Shown: positions 7,592-12,394 of the stretch, one piece after another
Position numbering within the stretch: position 1 is the stretch's first letter
How the letters are laid out: each line of letters begins with the position of its first letter
From: GCA-002731945 sp036344135
Lineage (GTDB): Bacteria; Pseudomonadota; Alphaproteobacteria; MED-G09
Length of the DNA: 12,394 nucleotides
Direction of reading: 5' to 3'
NCBI GenBank assembly: GCA_036344135.1
Contig: JAYYUG010000015.1
Span: 1 to 12,394, forward strand
The notes under the pieces: generated by a model
The model's input: only the letters and a program-made list of their open reading frames with translations
Databases searched by the model: none
What the model was told of the DNA's origin: nothing
Made by a program: the position numbers and the translations under genes

Positions 7592-7620
7592 TTGATTTTA
7601 TGAACTTTTTTAAATAATAA
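7592..7620 (+). promoter_or_regulatory. Weak candidate promoter of rlmB
   Basis: TTGATT (7592-7597) and TAATAA (7615-7620) are 17 bases apart and lie about 33 bases before the rlmB start. The region is very AT-rich, so such matches arise easily by chance. The divergent gene arrangement requires some promoter within 7531-7652. Confidence 0.3.
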
Positions 7621-7652
7621 CATATTCAATTAAGATTTCTCAATTTTACTTT

Positions 7653-8396
7653 ATGAAGCAACAAAAACACCATAACAGAAAAAAAAATACACCTTATTAT
7701 TTATGGGGTATTCACAGTGTAATTGCTGCAATCAATAACAAAAATAGAATTTTAATGAAAATACACGTCTCAAAAAACAATTTACCTATATTAACAAAAT
7801 TAGAAGGTTTTGATAGTTTGAATATTGAGATTAAAGAAAACTCTGATATCGACAAATTATTTCCTGATAGAAAGATCCATCAGGGTCTCGTTTTAGAAAC
7901 AAAACCACTTGTTAAAGTTAATTACAAGGAATCTGTTAAAAATCAAAATATTATAGTAGTTTTAGATCAAGTTAAAGATCCACAAAATATTGGATCAATA
8001 ATGAGAACTACTAAATTTTTTGGTGGGTCTGTTGTCGTTACCACTAAAAAAAATAGCCCTGGAGAAAGCGGGGCACTTGCAAAGGCTGCGTCGGGAACGC
8101 TTGAAAGCATAAAGCTAGTAGAGGTATCTAACTTATCTAATACATTAAAAGATTTATCAAAAAAAGAATATATAATCATAGGGTTAGATGAAAATAGTGA
8201 TTTATCACTTAAAGACCTAAATTTTAGTAAAAACCAAAACAAGGTTCTTGTTTTAGGCTCTGAAGGGAAAGGTTTGAGAAGGTTAACAAAAATAAAATGT
8301 GATTATTTAGCTAAAATAGAAAATTCTAGTATGTCTTTTTCTACTTTAAATGTTAGCGTCAGCACTGCTATCGCACTTTATCAATTGAATAACTAA
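7653..8396 (+). CDS. rlmB: 23S rRNA (guanosine-2'-O-)-methyltransferase RlmB, SpoU/TrmH family
   Basis: Predicted SAM-dependent enzyme that methylates the ribose of G2251 in the peptidyl-transferase P loop of 23S rRNA. The 247 residues compare well with 243 in E. coli. The N-terminal substrate-binding domain begins after a short basic tail with YLWGIHSVIAAIN (about residues 16-28). The SpoU knotted methyltransferase domain shows motif 1 DQVKDPQNIGSIMRT (105-119, with N112 and R118), motif 2 VLGSEGKGLRRL (about 200-211, with E204) and motif 3 TLNVSVSTAIALYQ (231-244, with N233). The usual motif-3 wording SLNVSVA is slightly altered. TrmH-family paralogues are possible, but the N-terminal domain and the genomic place beside tRNA-Tyr/Gly/tuf favour RlmB. 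No strong Shine-Dalgarno is seen. The ligase gene follows after 23 bases. Confidence 0.92.
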   Translation: MKQQKHHNRKKNTPYYLWGIHSVIAAINNKNRILMKIHVSKNNLPILTKLEGFDSLNIEIKENSDIDKLFPDRKIHQGLVLETKPLVKVNYKESVKNQNIIVVLDQVKDPQNIGSIMRTTKFFGGSVVVTTKKNSPGESGALAKAASGTLESIKLVEVSNLSNTLKDLSKKEYIIIGLDENSDLSLKDLNFSKNQNKVLVLGSEGKGLRRLTKIKCDYLAKIENSSMSFSTLNVSVSTAIALYQLNN

Positions 8397-8419
8397 ACTT
8401 TTTAATTAAGATTATAATT

Positions 8420-10153
8420 ATGGAACATATAACCTTACCCAATTTATTCTTTGAAAGATCGTTAGAAATGGACGAAAAACCATTTCTATGGAAAAAACAT
8501 AATGGGCAATGGTTATCTTCATCATGGAAAGAAACTGAAGAAAGAGTGAAACAAGTTGCTGCTGGACTCAAGTCCTATGGGATTGGTCCGGGTGATAAGG
8601 TGGTTATAGTTTCGGAGAATCGACCAGAGTGGGTAATATCGAATATCGCAATAATAACATTAGGAGCTATAACAGTCCCCGCATTTATTACAAATACCGA
8701 GGAAGATCATAGATACATAATCGAACATTCTGAAGCCAAGGCCGTACTAGTCTCTAATAATGTATTGGCAAATCGAATTGCTTTGGCTATTAACAAAAAT
8801 GAAAATTGTAAGCTTTTAATTACAATTGATGATTATCAGGGTTTTACTCCCGGACATCTTAAAATTACAAGTTATGATGAACTCCTAGATATTGGGAAAA
8901 ATGATATTAAAAGTTCCTTGTATAATCTTAATACAATAGAAAAAGATGATGTTAGCTGTATCATTTACACATCTGGAACTGGCGGAAGACCAAAAGGGGT
9001 AATGTTAACCCACAAATCTATATATTCTAACTTATTGGGAGCTGATGAACTAGTAAGACAAGTTGGTCAAATGGATCATGTATATTTATCTTTAGTGCCG
9101 CTGGCTCACGCATATGAATATATGGCTATTTTTCTTCAAATATATATAAGGGCCCAAATATATTTTTCTGAAGGCCCTGAGAAGTTCGCTTCTAATCTTT
9201 TAGAAGTCTCCCCTACTCTTTCAACAGCTGTTCCTCGGCTCTTTGAGGTTCTCTATGATAGGATAAAACTTCAAATAAGACTTCAAAGTAAAATCCTGCA
9301 ATTTGCTTTTTTTAGAACATTGAAATTGGGAAGGAAGAATCTAACGGAAAAATTAAACTTCCTTGAGAAAATAGAACACCATACATATTGCTCACTAATT
9401 AGAAAGAGAATATCTAAAAGATTCGGCGGAAAACTTGTGGCATTTATTTCCGGTGGAGCCGCGTTAAACCCTGAAATAGGATATTTTTTTTTCTCATTGG
9501 GTGTAAGAATTATTCAAGGTTACGGGCAAACTGAATCTAGTCCCCTAATAAGCGCTAACCCACCAAATAAACCAAAAATAGAAACTGTTGGTCCAGCTAT
9601 AAAAGGAGTAGAAGTCAAACTATCTGATGAAAACGAACTTCTAGTAAAAGGTGATTGCGTAATGAAAGGATACTGGAAACAAGAAAAAGAAACTGCAGAA
9701 ACAATTAAAGATGGATGGCTTTACACCGGTGATCTAGCAAAAATAGATAATGAAGGATACATAACTTTAATAGATAGAAAAAAAGAAATAATAGTTAATT
9801 CTGGAGGAGATAATATTGCTCCCGTTCGGCCAGAAGCAGCTCTTACTGTTCAGAGTAGCATCCAACAAGCAATGGTTTCGGGTGATAGAAGACCTTATCT
9901 TGTAGCGGTTATTGTTCCTGACCCAGAATTAAGTAGTAAATTAAATGAAGACGAACTTGAAAAAAATATTGCTGAAGCCGTCAATGAGGCCAACAAAGGT
10001 CTTTCTCAAATTGAAAGAATAAGAAAATATATTGTTGTAAGTGAGCCATTTTCAACCGATAATGGATTGTTTACAGCAACAATGAAAATAAGGAGACATA
10101 AAGTTATAGAATCTTATGGTGAAACTCTTGATGCCCTATATAAGAGCAGCTAA
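8420..10153 (+). CDS. Long-chain acyl-CoA synthetase, FadD15-like AMP-binding enzyme
   Basis: Member of the adenylate-forming ANL superfamily, predicted to turn a fatty or other lipophilic carboxylic acid plus ATP and CoA into acyl-CoA, AMP and pyrophosphate. The 577-residue product shows the phosphate loop TSGTGGRPKG (184-193), the adenine-binding GYGQTESSP (367-375), the ribose-binding YTGDL with D438, and the hinge IDRKKEIIVNSGGDNIAP (451-468). A likely catalytic lysine, K556, lies in TATMKIRR of the C-terminal lid. These elements and the long middle region with ISGGAALNPEIGYFF resemble the FadD15-type long-chain enzymes. No signal peptide is visible; the enzyme is probably cytoplasmic or membrane-peripheral. 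It starts 23 bases after rlmB and ends 33 bases before the P450 gene on the same strand. The true substrate is unknown; chain length cannot be read from sequence. Confidence 0.9.
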   Translation: MEHITLPNLFFERSLEMDEKPFLWKKHNGQWLSSSWKETEERVKQVAAGLKSYGIGPGDKVVIVSENRPEWVISNIAIITLGAITVPAFITNTEEDHRYIIEHSEAKAVLVSNNVLANRIALAINKNENCKLLITIDDYQGFTPGHLKITSYDELLDIGKNDIKSSLYNLNTIEKDDVSCIIYTSGTGGRPKGVMLTHKSIYSNLLGADELVRQVGQMDHVYLSLVPLAHAYEYMAIFLQIYIRAQIYFSEGPEKFASNLLEVSPTLSTAVPRLFEVLYDRIKLQIRLQSKILQFAFFRTLKLGRKNLTEKLNFLEKIEHHTYCSLIRKRISKRFGGKLVAFISGGAALNPEIGYFFFSLGVRIIQGYGQTESSPLISANPPNKPKIETVGPAIKGVEVKLSDENELLVKGDCVMKGYWKQEKETAETIKDGWLYTGDLAKIDNEGYITLIDRKKEIIVNSGGDNIAPVRPEAALTVQSSIQQAMVSGDRRPYLVAVIVPDPELSSKLNEDELEKNIAEAVNEANKGLSQIERIRKYIVVSEPFSTDNGLFTATMKIRRHKVIESYGETLDALYKSS

Positions 10154-10186
10154 TAATGCAAATTTTCTAAACTAGTTTATAAGCAA

Positions 10187-11533
10187 ATGTCAGAGAAAAA
10201 TAAAGATGACAATTTAATGGAATGCCCAATGTCTCTAGACGAAGTTGATCTCTTTGCTCCCGGAGCACAAAAATACTGGTATGAGTCTTATAAATTTCTT
10301 CACGCTGAATCACCAGTCCATAAAATACCGGGCGAAGGAACAACAAAAGACACTGATGGTTTTATCTTATCTAAATATGAAGATATAGCCTTAGTAGTTA
10401 AAGATATAATTCGCTTTCCTCCACCAGTGGTAAAAGAATTAGATGAAGAGGCAATTAGTGGAGTAGCGGGTTTTCAAAGTGAAAATGAGGAAATGGTCAG
10501 TCGTCATGATCCGTCTTTTCTGAATGCCATGCAAACCTCTATTCTAAATCTAAGGCCTAATGAAGAGCTCTGGAAAGCTCATAAAAGACAATTAACAGAT
10601 CCATGGGTTGGTCCAGGTGCTCCTAGACATACTAAAATGATTACTGATGCAACAAATAAACTAATTGATAATTGGATTGATTCTGGAAAAGTAGAATTCG
10701 TATCTGAATTTGCTATGCCCCTACCACAGATGGTAATGGCAAACGTAATTGGTTTTCCTCTTGAGGATATACCTTTGCATAAAAAATGGGGTGACGCGAT
10801 GGTTATGCCGTTTGTTTATGGGCAAGGTCACAGAAATCTTCTTACAAAGGAACAATCTGCAAAAATGAATACTCTTCTTGCAGAATTTACAGACTATGTA
10901 GTTGATAAAGTTGCAGAAAAAAAGAAAAATCCTAAAGAGGATATGATTTCTTTTTTAACAGATGTTGTCTACGAACCTTATGATAGAAAACTGACTGATC
11001 TTGAAATAGTAGGTGTTGCTTATGCAATGATTATTGGTGGATTAGAGACCACTCAATATGCTATTGCACATCAAGCTCAAATACTTGTTGAAAATAACGA
11101 TCTTTACATAGAATTAAAAAACGATAGAGATAAGGTTAGTGCTTTTGTAGAAGAATCTTTACGCGTTAGATCTCCTACTCAAGGTTTGTCAACTCGTATG
11201 ACTACCCAAGATGAAATTTTTCAAGGAATAAAAGTACCAAAGGGGTCTATCCTTCATTTAAGATATGGTGCTGCAAATGTTGATCCCTCAGAATTTGATT
11301 GCCCGCATCAATTAGATCTAGGAAGGAAAGGTTTAGCGAGACATCTAACCTTTTCTCAAGGCCACAGAACCTGCCCTGGCAATGGTATATCAAGACTTGA
11401 ACAAAATATTACTTGGAATTGTTTGATGGATAGAATTGAGAAATTTGAATATACCCCCGAAACAAACATAGAATATCAACCAGGGATAATGCTTGGTACT
11501 CTCGAATTAAAACTTAACTTCAAAGTTAATTAA
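10187..11533 (+). CDS. Cytochrome P450, soluble bacterial class I type
   Basis: Heme-thiolate monooxygenase, which would hydroxylate a lipophilic substrate using O2 and electrons from a ferredoxin system. The 448-residue protein has no membrane anchor, as usual for bacterial P450s. The I-helix oxygen-activation motif is GGLETT (284-289, acid-alcohol pair E287/T288). The K-helix ExxR is ESLR (323-326). The heme loop is FSQGHRTCPGNG with proximal cysteine C396, followed by ISRLE. The heme loop fits FxxGxxxCxG but not the tighter FGxGxHxCxG common in the family. The GGLxT wording recalls P450cam, while the E-T pair is seen in CYP124/125/142-type enzymes; I do not assign a family. It follows the acyl-CoA synthetase by 33 bases. 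No ferredoxin or ferredoxin reductase is in the window, so electrons must come from elsewhere. The start has no clear Shine-Dalgarno, and the ATG at residue 11 is an alternative. Confidence 0.93.
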   Translation: MSEKNKDDNLMECPMSLDEVDLFAPGAQKYWYESYKFLHAESPVHKIPGEGTTKDTDGFILSKYEDIALVVKDIIRFPPPVVKELDEEAISGVAGFQSENEEMVSRHDPSFLNAMQTSILNLRPNEELWKAHKRQLTDPWVGPGAPRHTKMITDATNKLIDNWIDSGKVEFVSEFAMPLPQMVMANVIGFPLEDIPLHKKWGDAMVMPFVYGQGHRNLLTKEQSAKMNTLLAEFTDYVVDKVAEKKKNPKEDMISFLTDVVYEPYDRKLTDLEIVGVAYAMIIGGLETTQYAIAHQAQILVENNDLYIELKNDRDKVSAFVEESLRVRSPTQGLSTRMTTQDEIFQGIKVPKGSILHLRYGAANVDPSEFDCPHQLDLGRKGLARHLTFSQGHRTCPGNGISRLEQNITWNCLMDRIEKFEYTPETNIEYQPGIMLGTLELKLNFKVN

Positions 11534-11556
11534 TATTAAGTTTAACTTTTATTTTT
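11522..11556 (+). terminator. Weak terminator-like hairpin after the P450 gene
   Basis: AAAGTTAA (11522-11529) can pair with TTAACTTT (11542-11549), giving an 8-bp AT-rich stem with a 12-base loop followed by TATTTTT. It overlaps the P450 stop codon and lies in the short convergent gap before the CMD-family gene. The stem has only one G-C pair per arm, so intrinsic termination would be weak. Confidence 0.4.
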
Positions 11557-11581
11557 AACTATCCTGTATAGATTTTTTTAC

Positions 11582-12136
11582 CTAAACATCCCATCCAGGC
11601 AATCCTTCATCTAACTGAACCCCAAAACTGTTTAATGCCATTGAAACAAGATTGTATTGCCCTACCGTGAAAACAATATCCATCAATTGTTTTGTATTAA
11701 AATAATCAGAAAGATTCAGCCAAGTCTCATTAGAGATATAAGAATCTCCGTGCAGTTCATCAACGGCTTGCATCAATACTTTGTCTTTTGTAGATATTCC
11801 TATTGTTTGAGGCCCTGTTTTTGTTGACCTGATTTCATCATCGCTCATATCACACCTTCTGGCAATCTGAACATGCTGGCCCCATTCGTAACCCGATTGA
11901 CAGAGATAACCTATTCTCAGAATCAGAAGCTCTCTGTCTCTGTCAGATAATGTCGATTTACCCAATATATGATTGGCAAAAACCATCCAGCGTCTTGCTA
12001 AATCAGGATGATGGGCAAGTGTTTTAAAAATATTAAACACCCTTCCTTGATTGACAAAAGGTTTCATCATTTCCTGTACATCCCTATTCCAATCTTCTTC
12101 TTCTAGTGGGTTAATTCTTGGTTCAGATAGTCGCAT
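11582..12136 (-). CDS. Carboxymuconolactone decarboxylase (CMD) family protein
   Basis: Predicted all-helical CMD/AhpD-fold protein of 184 residues. The start at 12136 (MRLSEPRINPL) is supported by GGGAG six bases upstream; a TTG two codons earlier is less likely. The core domain (about residues 35-125) carries SDRDRELLILRIGYLCQS (64-81) and then GYEWGQHVQIARR (82-94), the typical family signature with Y83, E84, W85 and H88. The AhpD redox pair CxxC is absent: the cysteines seen are single (C79 and C95), so AhpD-like peroxidase reduction is not expected. Members of this group have diverse or unknown activities, and true gamma-carboxymuconolactone decarboxylase is only one of them. It converges on the P450 gene with a 48-base gap. 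It may act in the same oxidative metabolism, but this rests on proximity alone. Confidence 0.85.
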   Translation of the reverse strand: MRLSEPRINPLEEEDWNRDVQEMMKPFVNQGRVFNIFKTLAHHPDLARRWMVFANHILGKSTLSDRDRELLILRIGYLCQSGYEWGQHVQIARRCDMSDDEIRSTKTGPQTIGISTKDKVLMQAVDELHGDSYISNETWLNLSDYFNTKQLMDIVFTVGQYNLVSMALNSFGVQLDEGLPGWDV

Positions 12137-12173
12137 TTTCAACTCCCTAATTGATTTGCCTAAGATTGTGGTG

Positions 12174-12202
12174 ATAATATATTTTCGTATCTAATATTTC
12201 CA
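12174..12202 (-). promoter_or_regulatory. Candidate promoter of the CMD-family gene
   Basis: On the minus strand TGGAAA (12197-12202) is followed after 17 bases by TATTAT (12174-12179), matching consensus at 4 of 6 and 5 of 6 positions. Transcription would begin near 12167, about 30 bases before the ATG and its GGGAG ribosome-binding site. The region is AT-rich, so chance matches are a real possibility. Confidence 0.4.
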
Positions 12203-12216
12203 CATCTATTATTGAA

Positions 12217-12230
12217 ACTTATATATAAGT
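12217..12230. repeat. Perfect 14-bp palindrome, possible operator
   Basis: ACTTATATATAAGT is identical to its reverse complement. It lies about 15 bases upstream of the -35 box proposed for the CMD-family gene, a position typical for a dimeric regulator. The alternating AT core makes a chance origin possible. No regulator gene is in the window. Confidence 0.4.
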
Positions 12231-12349
12231 CTAAGTGAACATTAGAGAGTCTATATTCTTAATGTCTAATTATGAGGTGTTGGTTATAAAAAACATATAA
12301 GAGAAAACTTCAAACTTAACTGCTTCCATGCTAAATAAATCATGTGTTT

Positions 12350-12394
12350 GCCGACTTAGCTCAACTGGTAGAGCACCTGATTTGTAATCAGGGG
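12350..12394 (+). tRNA. tRNA-Thr (anticodon TGT), 3' part outside the window
   Basis: The first 45 bases of a tRNA are visible: acceptor 5' strand GCCGACT, D arm TAGCTCAACTGGTAGAGC, and anticodon stem-loop CCTGA-TTTGTAA-TCAGG giving anticodon TGT. The 5' part matches bacterial tRNA-Thr(TGT), including E. coli thrU in the acceptor and D arm. The T arm and 3' end are cut off by the window. The 213 bases before it (12137-12349) hold the CMD-gene promoter candidate and palindrome, and otherwise nothing I can support. Confidence 0.93.

Noticed and set aside
7382..7603. Plus-strand reading frame of 73 codons over tRNA-Tyr
   Set aside because: It runs antisense through the tRNA gene and then through the promoter region; its composition does not look like a protein.
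10169..10178. AAACTAGTTT palindrome between the ligase and P450 genes
   Set aside because: Ten bases, AT-rich, with no associated promoter; easily expected by chance.
12309..12337. Possible tRNA-Thr promoter, TTCAAA and TAAATA 17 bases apart
   Set aside because: Both boxes match consensus poorly in AT-rich DNA and would leave only a few bases of leader; not strong enough to annotate.

Overview
The window looks like a piece of an AT-rich alphaproteobacterial chromosome, probably from a small-genome marine lineage. The habitat is inferred from base composition and gene content and is not proven. The alphaproteobacterial call rests on the RpoB sequence (its rifampicin cluster reads DQTNPLSE where E. 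coli has DQNNPLSE) and on gene order: rlmB diverges from tRNA-Tyr, tRNA-Gly and tuf, followed by tRNA-Trp, secE, nusG, rplK, rplA, rplJ, rplL and rpoB.

Left part (1-7454, all on the minus strand): one long information-processing cluster. In transcription order it carries tRNA-Tyr(GTA), tRNA-Gly(TCC), tuf (EF-Tu), tRNA-Trp(CCA), secE, nusG, rplK (L11), rplA (L1), rplJ (L10), rplL (L7/L12) and rpoB. The rpoB gene runs off the left edge, so only about its first 947 codons are present. Gaps are tiny except for 217 bases before rplJ, which can fold into several hairpins where an L10 autoregulatory leader is expected. A TTGACT-17 bp-AATAAC promoter candidate lies upstream of tRNA-Tyr. Several obvious reading frames start too far upstream. 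Shine-Dalgarno sequences place the true starts of rplJ, secE, tuf and the carboxymuconolactone decarboxylase (CMD) family gene further inside.

Middle and right part (7653-11533, plus strand): rlmB (23S rRNA Gm2251 methyltransferase), a FadD15-like acyl-CoA synthetase and a soluble bacterial cytochrome P450. They are separated by only 23 and 33 bases, so they may be co-transcribed. A convergent gene on the minus strand (11582-12136) encodes a CMD-family protein without the AhpD CxxC pair. Its upstream region holds a promoter candidate and a perfect 14-bp palindrome. The window ends inside a plus-strand tRNA-Thr(TGT).

The left block serves transcription, translation and protein export. The right block suggests oxidation (P450) and CoA activation (ligase) of a lipophilic acid, with a CMD-family protein nearby. 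The substrate cannot be read from sequence, and no P450 redox partner is encoded here. I found no CRISPR array, transposase, phage gene or clearly new system. The most interesting items are the L10 leader candidate, the P450/ligase/CMD neighbourhood and the palindrome upstream of the CMD-family gene.
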